The translations under genes and the position numbers were made by a program. A DNA stretch of 63,399 bases, taken from assembly GCF_947581785.1 (NCBI RefSeq), contig NZ_CANPVO010000044.1, positions 1 through 63,399 on the forward strand. Reading direction: 5' to 3'. Below are positions 39,250 through 48,651 of the stretch, one piece after another; position 1 is the first letter of the stretch; the number at the start of each line of letters is the position of its first letter. The notes beneath the pieces are model-generated. The model had not been told where the DNA came from and searched no databases. It was given only the letters and a program-made list of their open reading frames with translations. The DNA is from Candidatus Palauibacter polyketidifaciens (GTDB lineage Bacteria > Gemmatimonadota > Gemmatimonadetes > Palauibacterales > Palauibacteraceae).

Positions 39250-39911
39250 GGGGGCGGGACCCGGCGGCGGATTACGGGCGCGACCGCCGTCGTCTCGTGG
39301 AACGGCTCCGGGAACGGGGCGTGAACGACCTGGCCGTCCTGCACGCGTTCGACAGCGTCCCGCGACACGCGTTCGTCCCTGACGTGATGCGGGCCCGTGC
39401 ATACGAGGACGTGCCGCTCCCCATCGGCCGGGGACAAACGATTTCGAGCCCGACGATCCACGCGCTCAGCCTCGAATACGCCGAGATCCGTCCCGGGCAT
39501 CGCGTCCTCGAGGTGGGGACGGGGGCGGGGTTCCAGACGGCGCTCCTCGCGGCGCTCGGGGCGGAGGTATACTCGATCGAACGGATCGCCCCCCTGTACG
39601 AAGCCGCCGCGCGCACGCTCGAGGGGCTCGGCGTGGAAGCGCGTCTCATGCACGGAGATGGGAGTCGGGGCTGGCCGGAATACGCTCCGTTCCAGGCGAT
39701 CATCGTGGGTGCGGCCGCGGCCCGCCCGCCCGAAGCACTGTTCGGCCAGCTCGCCGATGGAGGCCGCCTCATCCTGCCCGTCGGCACCCGACGGCAGGAG
39801 CTGCGGCGCTACACGCGGCGCGGAGACGACTTCGTGAAGGAGACGATCACGGGCGCCCGTTTCGTCCCGCTCATCGAGGGGCGGGGCGGAGGCCGGGAGG
39901 CAAGCCGGTGA
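39231..39911 (+). CDS. pcm: Protein-L-isoaspartate O-methyltransferase
   Basis: Pcm repairs isoaspartyl residues in aged proteins. The 226-residue protein has the family motifs VPRHAFVPD, QTISSPTIHALSLE (normally QTISQP), VLEVGTGAGFQTALLAAL and the C-terminal LILPVG. GTG 39231 has a GAGG just upstream and overlaps surE by 19 bases; TTG 39246 is the alternative. The stop overlaps the next gene (GTGA). Confidence 0.92.
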   Translation: MAAWKLRGRDPAADYGRDRRRLVERLRERGVNDLAVLHAFDSVPRHAFVPDVMRARAYEDVPLPIGRGQTISSPTIHALSLEYAEIRPGHRVLEVGTGAGFQTALLAALGAEVYSIERIAPLYEAAARTLEGLGVEARLMHGDGSRGWPEYAPFQAIIVGAAAARPPEALFGQLADGGRLILPVGTRRQELRRYTRRGDDFVKETITGARFVPLIEGRGGGREASR

Positions 39912-40819
39912 GAGCCTGGGCCGGGCTGTACGCGAAGGGCCTCGCCATGGGGCTGGCGGATCTCGTGCCCGGGGTTTCCGGAGGGACGATCGCCTTCATC
40001 TCGGGCATCTACGACGAGCTGGTCGCGACGATCGCGGGTCTCGACCGCCGCCTGCTCGGGGTGTTGCGGGAGGGGGGAGTGCGCGGCGTCTGGCAGGCGG
40101 GCAACCTGAGCTTCCTCGCCGTCCTGCTCGCCGGCATCGGCACGAGCGTGTTCGCCTTCGCCGGGTTGCTGCACTGGCTGCTCGCGAACCGGCCCGTGGA
40201 GCTGCGGGCCTTCTTCTTCGGCCTCGTGGCGGCGTCCGTGCTGCTCGTCGGGCGGCGCGTCGCGGATCGCCGGGCCGGCATCCGGATCCTTGCCGCCGCG
40301 GGGGCCGTCCTCGCCGCCGTCATCACATCGCTGCCCCCGCTCGTCCGGTCCGATGCGCCCCTCCTTCTCGCGGCGGCCGCGGCCGTGGCGGCCTGCGCCA
40401 TGGTCCTGCCCGGCATTTCCGGCGCCTTCATCCTCCTCCTCCTGGGGGCGTACGCACCCGTGATCGCGGCCCTCCACAGCCTCGACCTCGTCCGGCTCGC
40501 GTTCGTGAGTCTCGGGATCGTCGCCGGCCTGCTCGCGTTCAGCCGCGTCCTGCGGCGCCTCCTCGCGCGTCACCGGACACCCACGCTGGCCGTGCTCACG
40601 GGGTTTCTCGTCGGTTCTCTCAACGCGCTGTGGCCGTGGAAGGTGCGAATCCGCGAGCTGTACACGCACAGCGACGGCCGCATCGAGTGGTTGCGGGCGA
40701 ACCGCTGGCCCGAGGGCGCCGCGGAAATCTGGCCGGCGGTGGCTCTCGCGCTCCTCGGGGCCGTCGCCGTCCTCGCCATTGAGCGCATCGCCGGCCCGCG
40801 CGGCCCCGGCCGCCCGTGA
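39908..40819 (+). CDS. popT: DUF368 undecaprenyl-phosphate translocase family protein
   Basis: This 303-residue polytopic inner-membrane protein has the DUF368 signature repeated in two halves: GLADLVPGVSGGTIAFISGIYDEL near the N-terminus and VLPGISGAFILLLLG in the middle. DUF368 members such as PopT return undecaprenyl phosphate to the cytoplasmic face for reuse by peptidoglycan and O-antigen synthesis. GTG 39908 overlaps the pcm stop. This fits with MurJ elsewhere in the window; the symbol is by family only. Confidence 0.88.
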   Translation: MRAWAGLYAKGLAMGLADLVPGVSGGTIAFISGIYDELVATIAGLDRRLLGVLREGGVRGVWQAGNLSFLAVLLAGIGTSVFAFAGLLHWLLANRPVELRAFFFGLVAASVLLVGRRVADRRAGIRILAAAGAVLAAVITSLPPLVRSDAPLLLAAAAAVAACAMVLPGISGAFILLLLGAYAPVIAALHSLDLVRLAFVSLGIVAGLLAFSRVLRRLLARHRTPTLAVLTGFLVGSLNALWPWKVRIRELYTHSDGRIEWLRANRWPEGAAEIWPAVALALLGAVAVLAIERIAGPRGPGRP

Positions 40820-40909
40820 CGGAATGCTAGTGTAGTAGCGGCGATCCACCGGGTCCGGTAGCTTCCACGCCGTTCAACAACCGGGCAGGAAACGAGGAGG
40901 GAACGGGAG

Positions 40910-41605
40910 ATGGCGGACGCGCTCGCCAGCGGCAAGACACCAGACGGAGGGGACGGTCGACAGGACGCTTTCGTCCGATCCACGTTCCGTCTGGCGACCT
41001 GGGTCAACAAGAACATGCGGGCGGTGCTGGTCGGGGCCGCCGGTATCGCGATGGTCGTCGTGGGCATCGTGTATTACACGAACTTCCAGGCTTCAGTGCG
41101 CGAGCAGGCGGCGAACGAACTCGCAACGCTGCGAATGACCGCGACCGACCCCGAAATGCTCATCGCCGACCTGGAAGCCTACGTCGACCGTTTCGACGGC
41201 GTGGCGGCGGCGAACGAAGGCCGGCTCCTCCTCGCCAGGACCTATCTCGACACGGAGCGGTCCGTGGAGGCCGCCCGGGTCGCGAGTACGATCACCGAGG
41301 CGCCGAACCGTCCCGTCGGACTCGCCGGCCGCACACTCCTCGCGGCGGCCCAGGAAGCGTCGGGAGACGCGGAGACCGCGCTCGCCACGTGGGAAGCCCT
41401 GGGAGAAACGGCGCGTTTCGCCTTCCAGCGCCGTGAGGCGCGCGCTTCCGCCGCGAGAATCCTCGCCTCGCTCGGCCGTCTCGAGGAAGCCGAAACGATC
41501 TTCGCCGCCATCGCCGAGGAAGCCGCCGGGGAGGACCCCGTGGAGGCAGGCGTCTACCGCCTCCGACTCGGGGAGATCAAGGCCCAACTCGCAGGGAGCG
41601 ACTGA
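40910..41605 (+). CDS. Membrane-anchored TPR-like protein (YfgM-like)
   Basis: This 231-residue protein has a hydrophilic N-terminus, one membrane helix (about 38-60, RAVLVGAAGIAMVVVGIVYY) and helical repeats facing the periplasm (LLLARTYLDTERSVEAARVA). The shape matches YfgM/TPR_21 proteins, which bind the SecYEG translocon and periplasmic chaperones in E. coli. A 90-base leader contains AGGAGGGAACGGGAG before ATG 40910. It is the last + strand gene before the convergent junction. Confidence 0.8.
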   Translation: MADALASGKTPDGGDGRQDAFVRSTFRLATWVNKNMRAVLVGAAGIAMVVVGIVYYTNFQASVREQAANELATLRMTATDPEMLIADLEAYVDRFDGVAAANEGRLLLARTYLDTERSVEAARVASTITEAPNRPVGLAGRTLLAAAQEASGDAETALATWEALGETARFAFQRREARASAARILASLGRLEEAETIFAAIAEEAAGEDPVEAGVYRLRLGEIKAQLAGSD

Positions 41606-41781
41606 CCTCAGCCCCTCCGCGGCGAATTCGGGAGCACCCCGACAGCATCTCCGCAATTCCGTATGATCGTGGGCACGAGCAAAGATGGCGCATAAGATAT
41701 ATTATGTAAACCTGCGTCCGGTACGGGTTGAGACCCGCAGGGCGAATCAGAGGGTCGTTCAGACGGCGAGTCCGACCGCGA
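41606..41781. terminator. Convergent-gene spacer with hairpins and an AT-rich palindrome
   Basis: The 176 bases between the two converging blocks contain no gene. CATAA-GATATA-TTATG (41691-41706) is a small AT-rich inverted repeat that stands out in GC-rich DNA. CGGGT/ACCCG (41724-41728/41733-41737, loop TGAG) forms a stem nested against CCTGCG/CGCAGG (41711-41716/41736-41741). These probably end transcription from both sides, though no classical T run follows. Confidence 0.5.
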
Positions 41782-44046
41782 TCAGAAGGCGAGCGTGTGG
41801 GAGTACTTCACCATCAGCGCCCTGCCGGACGAGAACGGGAGCATGGGATCGCGGTTGTTCGCCCGGCCGTTCACGCGGTCCGTGTAGTAGCCCTCGTTGT
41901 AGACGACCCACAGGTCCACTCCCTCGCGGAAGTGATACCGGAAGCGGGCGTTCACGAGCGCCTGGTCCGCTGCCGAGTTGTACTGGGCGAGCACGCTCAG
42001 AGAGAGGTGCGTGTCCAGCGAGAAATCGACGCCCAGCTTGGCGAGGTGCGTGGTCAGGTAGTCGCCCCCCCGGAGTTCGAACCGGTTGAGGTCGTACCCG
42101 GGCCGGATCTCGACGTGCCGGGAGACGTTCAGCGCCGGACTCATTCGAAGGCCCACCCTGCGGCCGTCATAGAAGCTGCCGGCCGAACCCCCGAGTTCCC
42201 CGCGCACGAGACCGCCGCGCGAAAGCCGCAGCGACATGTCGGCTTCGTGGAACCAGTATTCCCCGGGGTTGATCCGGAGGCTCGCGACCCGGAACGGGTC
42301 ACGGATGCTCTCGAAGCTCGATCGCGAGGTGAGGGTCATGAAGGTGCCCGACTTCAGCGCGATCCGCAGCATGGGGGCGTAGCTGCGTGACTCCGGCGTG
42401 AGATCCGAGTTCCGGTAGTAGTGTTCCGTGGTGCCCCCGACCGTCACGGCACGCAACTGGGAATCCGCGCCGAGGAACCAGGAGTATTCGCTCGACCCAC
42501 CGAACAGGGTGAAGTCGTTCCGAAGCTGGAAGCCGAGCCGCGGCAGGTAATCCGGCCCCACCCGCCGGTACTGCGCGCTGTAGTTCAACCCCTCCTGCCT
42601 CCGTCGCTCGTACTGCGCGAAGAAGGTGCCGGCGTCGAGCGGATTCCGCTCGGCCACGTCGTCGTCGAACGACTGGGCCCACCGCAGCGTCAGGTACTCG
42701 TCCCCGAACACCCGCACCTCGCTGTCCGCGCCGTAGGCCACGTTCGTCTTGCCGTACGCATCGACGCGCGTCGTGACGATCCCGCCGACGGAGGAGTTCT
42801 GATTGAAGATCTGCTGCTTGAGCCGCAGCACACCCATGTTCTCCCCCGGCCGTCCCGCGCGCGGGGCCGTCTGCATGTTCAGCATCCCGAAATCAAGCCC
42901 GCCGGCCCGCCCCACCACGCGCGCCCCCCCGTAGATGCGCACCAGTTCGCCCTGGTCGAGCCCGATCCGGCGGCTGAAGAAGACCCGGTCCGTGACCCCG
43001 CCGGTCGCGAAGTCGAAGGTCGCCGAGCGTTCCTGGAAGAACTGCCGCTTTTCCGGGAAGAAGAGGGGGAACCGCGTGAGGTTGATCTGCTGGTCGTCCG
43101 CCTCCACCTGGGCGAAGTCCGTATTGGCGGTGAGATCGATCGACAGGTTCGACGACGGCGAATATCTGAAGTCGAGGCCGGGCTCCCCGGTGGGGTCGTC
43201 CGTCGTCGCCCAGTACGCCGCCTGCACGTCCGGCGGTTCGCGCAGGGTCGGGATCTGAGTCATGCCGCCGAGGAGGTACGGCGTCACGTAGATCGGATTC
43301 GCCCGATTCACGTCCCTCAGGGTGACCCGCTGCGCCAGCGATGGCTTGCCGAAGCCGAAGAACCCGTACTCGGGAGAGATGTCGGGATAGACGTGGCGCT
43401 CGTTCTTCCGCGAAATCGAGCGGTAGACGGAGAGTCCCATCGTCACTTCCCCGCCGGCGTTCTGGAACCCCAGCGTGGAGAACGGGATCCGCATCTCCGC
43501 GGACCACCCGTCGTTCGTCCGCTGGACGGCGGCATCCCAGTGCGCGTTCCAGTCGCTGTTGAAGGGTCGCGTGCCCGCGGTCCACTCGGCGTCGCCCCAA
43601 ACCGCACGATCGGATCGCGCGCCGTTGGGGTTCACCACGAAGGCCACCGCCGTCTCGTGGTCGTTGTAGCTGTCGATCACAACCGAGAACTGGTCGTCGC
43701 CGCTGAACCCGTCGCGGACGAAGCTGTTCGCCCGGATCCCGCCGAGGTCGGAATCGAACAGCCGCCCCGAGACGTAGAGGTATCCGTCATCGTAGGCGAT
43801 CCGGATCTCCGTCTCTTCGGTGAGGGTTCCGCCGTATGTGGGCGAGTACATCACGAGCGGAACCGGATCGATGTCCGCCCACGCCGGCTCGTCGACGAAG
43901 CCGTCGAGCTGGATGTGACCGTTGCCCGTCAGGCGATGGAGGGGCACGGAGGGCTTCCCTCGCCCGCCGTCCTGCGCGGCCGCGGCCCCGGGCGCCACCG
44001 CCGCGAGCGTCGCGCACAGCCACAGGGTCGTGCGCAGAGTCACCAT
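41782..44046 (-). CDS. DUF5916 outer-membrane protein, paralogue 1
   Basis: This 754-residue protein has a signal peptide (MVTLRTTLWLCATLAAVAPG..., cleavage after AAA), an N-terminal CBM9-like beta-sandwich (LDGFVDEPAWADIDPV, GYLYVSGRLFDSD), and a C-terminal DUF5916 beta-barrel region that includes FFPEKRQFFQERSATFDF and RVFFSRRIGL. It ends ...VKYSHTLAF, with the terminal Phe expected of BAM-assembled barrels. It probably sits in the outer membrane and may bind or import glycans; the substrate is unknown. It overlaps paralogue 2 by seven bases. Confidence 0.9.
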   Translation of the reverse strand: MVTLRTTLWLCATLAAVAPGAAAAQDGGRGKPSVPLHRLTGNGHIQLDGFVDEPAWADIDPVPLVMYSPTYGGTLTEETEIRIAYDDGYLYVSGRLFDSDLGGIRANSFVRDGFSGDDQFSVVIDSYNDHETAVAFVVNPNGARSDRAVWGDAEWTAGTRPFNSDWNAHWDAAVQRTNDGWSAEMRIPFSTLGFQNAGGEVTMGLSVYRSISRKNERHVYPDISPEYGFFGFGKPSLAQRVTLRDVNRANPIYVTPYLLGGMTQIPTLREPPDVQAAYWATTDDPTGEPGLDFRYSPSSNLSIDLTANTDFAQVEADDQQINLTRFPLFFPEKRQFFQERSATFDFATGGVTDRVFFSRRIGLDQGELVRIYGGARVVGRAGGLDFGMLNMQTAPRAGRPGENMGVLRLKQQIFNQNSSVGGIVTTRVDAYGKTNVAYGADSEVRVFGDEYLTLRWAQSFDDDVAERNPLDAGTFFAQYERRRQEGLNYSAQYRRVGPDYLPRLGFQLRNDFTLFGGSSEYSWFLGADSQLRAVTVGGTTEHYYRNSDLTPESRSYAPMLRIALKSGTFMTLTSRSSFESIRDPFRVASLRINPGEYWFHEADMSLRLSRGGLVRGELGGSAGSFYDGRRVGLRMSPALNVSRHVEIRPGYDLNRFELRGGDYLTTHLAKLGVDFSLDTHLSLSVLAQYNSAADQALVNARFRYHFREGVDLWVVYNEGYYTDRVNGRANNRDPMLPFSSGRALMVKYSHTLAF

Positions 44047-46322
44047 ATGAACGTGTGCGAGTACTTGATCATGATGTTTCGTCCCGCCGACCACGGCAGC
44101 CTCGGATCGAATCCCCGGTCCCGTTCCAGGTTGAACCCTTCATTATACACAATCCAGAGGTCCGTGCCCTCCCTGAAGTGGTAACGGAAGCGCGCGTTGA
44201 TGCTCGTCCGGTCGTCGAGATTGTTGTACTGCGCGAAGGCGCTGAACGAGAGGTGCGTGTTCAGGGCGAAGTTCAGCCGCAGCCGGCCGAGGTGCGTCGT
44301 CGTCGCCTCGCCCCGGTCGGGAAACTCGATCCGGTTCACCTCGTAGCCGCCGACGACCTCCAGGTAGCGGGAGACGGTCCAGGTGGGGTTGAAGATGAGT
44401 CCCACGCGCCGCCCATCGTAGAAGCTCCCCGCCGTCGTCCTGATCTCGCCGCGGAAGATCGTCGTGCGCGGCAGCATCCAGTCGATGCCGGCCTCCGTGA
44501 AGCTGTATTCGCCGGACGGAAGCGACACATCCCCGATCCCGAACGGGGTCCGGAGGTCCTCGAGCTGCACGTTCGCGTAGGCGGTGATGTTCGCGGTCGA
44601 CTTGAAGTCGAGCGACACGGAGGGGCGGATCGAGCGGGATTCGACCGTGAGGTCCACGTTGCGCTGATAGTTCTCGCCCGTCACGTGCAGCGTGATCGCG
44701 TTCAGCGTCGCGTCGGCCCCTCTCAGCCAGGTGTGGGCCAACTGGCCGCCGAACAGCGTGAAGTTGTTCCGCAGTTGAAAGCCGAGGCGCGGCAGGTAGT
44801 CCGGGCCCACGCGCCGATAGTAGAGGTTGTACCAGACCCCACGGTCCGTCCGCCGCTCCCAGCGCGCCCGCACGAGGCTCGCGTCGAGTGCGTTGCGTTC
44901 CCTGACCACCTCGTCCTGCGTTTGCGCCCAGGTGACCGTGAGGTACTCGTCTCCGAACAGGCGTAGCTGCGAGTCCAGGCCATAGGCCACGTTGTTCTGG
45001 CCGTTCGAGCCGTAGCGGGTCGTGAGGATCCCCCCTACGAACGAATACGGATTGAGCACCTGCTGCTTGAGGCGCATGACCCCCATGTTCTCGCCCGATC
45101 GGCCCGCGGCCGGCGCCGTCTGCATGTTGAGGATCCCGAAGTCCAGGCCGGCGAGCCGGCCGACCAGCCTCGCCCCGCCGTAGATGCGAACGAGTTCGCC
45201 CCCCTGGAGTCCAATGCGGCGACTGAAAAACACGCGGTCGGTGAACCCTCCCGTCCCGAAGTCGAAGGTCGAAGAGCGCTCCTGGAAGAACTGCCGTTTC
45301 TCGGGAAAGAAGAGCGAGAACCGGGTGAGGTTCACCTGCTGGTCGTCCGCCTCGACCTGCGCGAAGTCGGTGTTGACGGTGAGATCGATCGCCAGGTTCG
45401 AGGAGGGGGAGTACTTGAGGTCGAGTCCCGGCTCCGCGACCTGGTCGCGCTCCGTCCCCCAGAAGGAGGCCGCGTCGGACGGCTCCCGGAGGAGCGGGGT
45501 CCGGCTCAGGCCTCCGAGCAGGTACGGGGTGACGTAGGCCGGCGTCGTCGGCCGCACCCCGCGCAGCGTCATCCGCTGGCCCTGGGAGGGCTTAAGGAAG
45601 CCCCCCTGCCCCCATTCGCGGCCAATGAACGGGAAGACGTGGCGCTCGTTCTTCCGGGCGATGAAGCGGTAGACGATGATCCCCATCGTCACTTCGTCTC
45701 CCTGCGCCTGGAATCCAAGCGTGGAGAACGGGATCCGGTACTCCGCGGACCACCCCTCGTCGTCTGTCGAGGTGACAACCTGCCAATGAGCGTTCCAGTC
45801 CGCGTTGAACGGCATCACATCGCCGGAGAAGTCGCCGTCGTTGGAGAGCGAGCGATCCTGGCGGACGCCGGCGGGCGTGGTCCCGAACCACAATCCGGTC
45901 TCGTAGTCGTTGTAGCTGTCGACCACGAAGGAGAGAAGGTCGTCGCCGCTGAACGCATCCCGGTAGAAGGTGTTCGCGCGGATGCCGCCGGGGTTCGAGT
46001 CGTACATCCGTCCGGAGAGGTAGAGGAACTCGTCGTCGTGCGCGATCCGGACCTCCGTCCGCTCCGTCATCTCGCCGCCGTGATCGGGGGCCCACATGAA
46101 CATCGGGAGCGGCTCGACCGCGCTCCATGCCGGCTCGTCGACGACGCCGTCGACTTCTATCTCCCCGCTGAGCCGCGAGATGGGAATCGGGACCGGCGAC
46201 CGGAACGCCGCCGCATCGACCTCGTCCGGGCTTCCGGTCTGCGCGGAGACCCCCGACGCCGCGAGGAGGCAGAGGGGCACAATCCACGCGCACGAAGCCG
46301 CAAGTCGCTGACAGGTGCGCAG
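44040..46322 (-). CDS. DUF5916 outer-membrane protein, paralogue 2 (probable CTG start)
   Basis: This protein of about 760 residues has the same layout as its neighbours: CBM9-like domain (VDGVVDEPAWSAVEP), FFPEKRQFFQERSSTFDF and a C-terminal Trp (YSHTFIW). No ATG, GTG or TTG lies between the upstream stop (46333-46331) and the signal peptide core. CTG at 46322-46320 gives a perfect signal peptide beginning (M)RTCQRLAASCAWIVPLCLLA and cleaved after VSA. The only in-frame GTG lies inside the hydrophobic core and would destroy it. The long frame reaching 47906 is a shadow of paralogue 3. Confidence 0.88.
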   Translation of the reverse strand: MRTCQRLAASCAWIVPLCLLAASGVSAQTGSPDEVDAAAFRSPVPIPISRLSGEIEVDGVVDEPAWSAVEPLPMFMWAPDHGGEMTERTEVRIAHDDEFLYLSGRMYDSNPGGIRANTFYRDAFSGDDLLSFVVDSYNDYETGLWFGTTPAGVRQDRSLSNDGDFSGDVMPFNADWNAHWQVVTSTDDEGWSAEYRIPFSTLGFQAQGDEVTMGIIVYRFIARKNERHVFPFIGREWGQGGFLKPSQGQRMTLRGVRPTTPAYVTPYLLGGLSRTPLLREPSDAASFWGTERDQVAEPGLDLKYSPSSNLAIDLTVNTDFAQVEADDQQVNLTRFSLFFPEKRQFFQERSSTFDFGTGGFTDRVFFSRRIGLQGGELVRIYGGARLVGRLAGLDFGILNMQTAPAAGRSGENMGVMRLKQQVLNPYSFVGGILTTRYGSNGQNNVAYGLDSQLRLFGDEYLTVTWAQTQDEVVRERNALDASLVRARWERRTDRGVWYNLYYRRVGPDYLPRLGFQLRNNFTLFGGQLAHTWLRGADATLNAITLHVTGENYQRNVDLTVESRSIRPSVSLDFKSTANITAYANVQLEDLRTPFGIGDVSLPSGEYSFTEAGIDWMLPRTTIFRGEIRTTAGSFYDGRRVGLIFNPTWTVSRYLEVVGGYEVNRIEFPDRGEATTTHLGRLRLNFALNTHLSFSAFAQYNNLDDRTSINARFRYHFREGTDLWIVYNEGFNLERDRGFDPRLPWSAGRNIMIKYSHTFIW

Positions 46323-46330
46323 GTCCGCGC

Positions 46331-48643
46331 CTACCAGCTGAAGGTGTGCGAGTACTTGACCATGATATTCCGGCCGGCGGACCACGGGAGCCTCGGCTCG
46401 AACCCCCGGTCTCGTTCGAAGTTCAGCCCCTCGTTGTACACGACCCAGAGATCCGTGCCTTCCCTGAAGTGGTAGCGAAAGCGGGCGTTGATGCTCGTCC
46501 GCTTGTCGAGGTTGTTGTACTGCGCGAACGTGCTCAGCGAGATGCTCCGATTCAGGGCGAAAGAAAGCTTCACGCGCCCGAGTTGGGTCGTGCGGGCCTC
46601 GCCCCGGTCGGGAAATTCGATCCGGTTGATTTCGTACCCGCCGCCCAACTCCAGGTATCGGGACGCGCTCCAGGTCGGGTTGAAGATCAGTCCGACGCGC
46701 CGCCCGTCGTAGAAGCGCCCCACGCTCGCCCGGATATCGCCCCGGAAGATCGCGGCTCGGGGCAGCATCCAGTCGATGCCCGCCTCCTGGAACCAGTATC
46801 CGCCAGTCGGAATCGACAGGCCGGTGATGCGGAACGGGACCTGGATGTCCTCGAACTGCGTGTTCGAATAGACCGTGATGCTCGAACCCGACTTGAAAGC
46901 GAACTCCACTTCCGGGCGGATCGATCTCGACTCCGGCGTGATGTCCGCGTTGCGATAGTAGTTCTCGCCCAGCACCGCGAGGGTGACCGTGTTCAGCGAA
47001 GCGCTCGGCCCCTGGAGCCAGGTGTGCCCGACCTCGCCGCCGAAAAGCGTGAAGTCTCTGCGCAACTGGAAGCCGAGCCGCGGCGTGTAGTCCGGCCCGA
47101 CCCGCCGGTAATAGAGGTTGTACGACAGGCCGCGGTCCGTCCGCCGTTCCCAGCGGGCGCGGAACAGGCCCGCGTCGAGCGGATTCCTCTCGTTCACCGC
47201 TTCGTCGAAGGTTTGCGCCCACGTCAGCGTCACCCACTCGTTGCCGAGGGGACGGATCTGCGCATCCACGCCGTACGCGACGTTGTCCTCCCCGTTCGCC
47301 CCAATGCGCGTCGCGACGATCCCCCCCAGGAACGAATACGGATTGAAGACCCGCTGCTTCACCCGCATCACACCCACGTTCTCGCCCGAGCGGCTGCCGG
47401 TGGGAGCCGTCTGCATGTTCAGAAGACCGTAGTCCAGCCCTCCGAGGCGGCCGACGACGCGGGCGCCCCCGTAGATCCGAACGAGTTCCCCGCCCTCGAG
47501 ACCGACCCTGCGGCTGAAGAACACGCGGTCGGTGAAGCCGCCGGTTCCGAAATCGAACGTCGAGGACCGTTCCTGGAAGAACTGGCGTTTCTCCGGGAAG
47601 AAGAGTGAGAACCGGGTGAGGTTGATCTGCTGGTCGTCCGCCTCCACCTGCGCGAAGTCCGTGTTGACCGTCACGTCGATGGCCAGGTTGGATGAAGGCG
47701 AATACTTGAGATCGGCCCCGGGTTCCGCCGTCCGATTCCGTTCCGACGCCCAGTAGGCCGCCGCGTCCGCCGGCTCGCGCAGGATGGGCGTCTGCCGGAG
47801 GCCTCCCAGCACGTACGGCGTCACGTGGACCGGCGATGTGGGACGCACCTCCCGCAACGTCATCCGCTGCGTCTGCGACGGCTTCATGAACGCCAGCCGG
47901 CCCCATTCCCGTCCGATCGGCGGGTACACCTGGCGCTCGTTCTTCCGGCTGATGTAGCGATAGGTGGTGATGCCCATCGTCACTTCATCGCCCTGCGCCT
48001 GGAAGCCCAGGGTCGAGAACGGAATACGAAACTCCGCGAACCATCCCTCGCCGTTTCGCATCGTGACGACGTCCCAGTGCGCGTTCCAGTCCTGGTTGAA
48101 CGGAGGGAGGTCGCCCGTGAACTCGGCGTCGTTGGAGACGGAGCGGTCGTAACGGACGCCCGCAGGGTTGACGCCGAACCAGAGGGCGGTCTCGTAGTCG
48201 TTGTAGCTGTCGACCACGAACGACAACAGGTCGTCTCCGCTGTAGATGTCGCGGTAGAACGTGTTGACCCGGATCCCCTCCGGGTTCGAGTCGTACATTC
48301 GCCCGGACACGTAGAGGTACCGGTCATCGTGCGCGAGACGAATCTCGGTGCGCTCGGTCTGCTCCCCGCCGTGGGTGGGCGACATGATGAAGAGCGGGAC
48401 CGGGTCGATCGAGTCCCACACGGGCTCGTTCACGATCCCGTCCACCTCGATCGCTTCGGCGATGCGGGTGATGGGTACCGGGGCGCCGGGCCGGAGCGCC
48501 TCCACGTCCACGGCCTCCGCGCCGCCGGCCTGGGCCGCGAGCCCCGGGACCGCGCACACCGCCGCCACCGCACCGCCGAACACGGCCCGCGCGAGCCGGC
48601 CGGCACGCCCCGCCCGCCCACGCGGCATGCGCAGCGACGTCAT
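46331..48643 (-). CDS. DUF5916 outer-membrane protein, paralogue 3
   Basis: This 770-residue protein has an Arg-rich N-region then a signal peptide (RLARAVFGGAVAAVCAVPGLAAQ), the CBM9-like domain (VDGIVNEPVWDSIDP), the FFPEKRQFFQERSSTFDF block and a C-terminal Trp (YSHTFSW). It is closest to paralogue 2 over most of its length. ATG 48643 lies eight bases after the methyltransferase stop with GGTGAGG just upstream. It is the first of three tandem copies in transcription order. Confidence 0.9.
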   Translation of the reverse strand: MTSLRMPRGRAGRAGRLARAVFGGAVAAVCAVPGLAAQAGGAEAVDVEALRPGAPVPITRIAEAIEVDGIVNEPVWDSIDPVPLFIMSPTHGGEQTERTEIRLAHDDRYLYVSGRMYDSNPEGIRVNTFYRDIYSGDDLLSFVVDSYNDYETALWFGVNPAGVRYDRSVSNDAEFTGDLPPFNQDWNAHWDVVTMRNGEGWFAEFRIPFSTLGFQAQGDEVTMGITTYRYISRKNERQVYPPIGREWGRLAFMKPSQTQRMTLREVRPTSPVHVTPYVLGGLRQTPILREPADAAAYWASERNRTAEPGADLKYSPSSNLAIDVTVNTDFAQVEADDQQINLTRFSLFFPEKRQFFQERSSTFDFGTGGFTDRVFFSRRVGLEGGELVRIYGGARVVGRLGGLDYGLLNMQTAPTGSRSGENVGVMRVKQRVFNPYSFLGGIVATRIGANGEDNVAYGVDAQIRPLGNEWVTLTWAQTFDEAVNERNPLDAGLFRARWERRTDRGLSYNLYYRRVGPDYTPRLGFQLRRDFTLFGGEVGHTWLQGPSASLNTVTLAVLGENYYRNADITPESRSIRPEVEFAFKSGSSITVYSNTQFEDIQVPFRITGLSIPTGGYWFQEAGIDWMLPRAAIFRGDIRASVGRFYDGRRVGLIFNPTWSASRYLELGGGYEINRIEFPDRGEARTTQLGRVKLSFALNRSISLSTFAQYNNLDKRTSINARFRYHFREGTDLWVVYNEGLNFERDRGFEPRLPWSAGRNIMVKYSHTFSW

Positions 48644-48651
48644 GCGATGCC

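Noticed and set aside
42421..44184. 587-codon plus-strand frame opposite DUF5916 paralogue 1
   Set aside because: Antisense shadow; the minus strand encodes a clear DUF5916 protein with a signal peptide and barrel end.
44040..47906. One 1288-residue protein across the second and third DUF5916 genes
   Set aside because: The first 528 residues are out-of-frame translation of paralogue 3. The real protein begins at the signal peptide near 46322.
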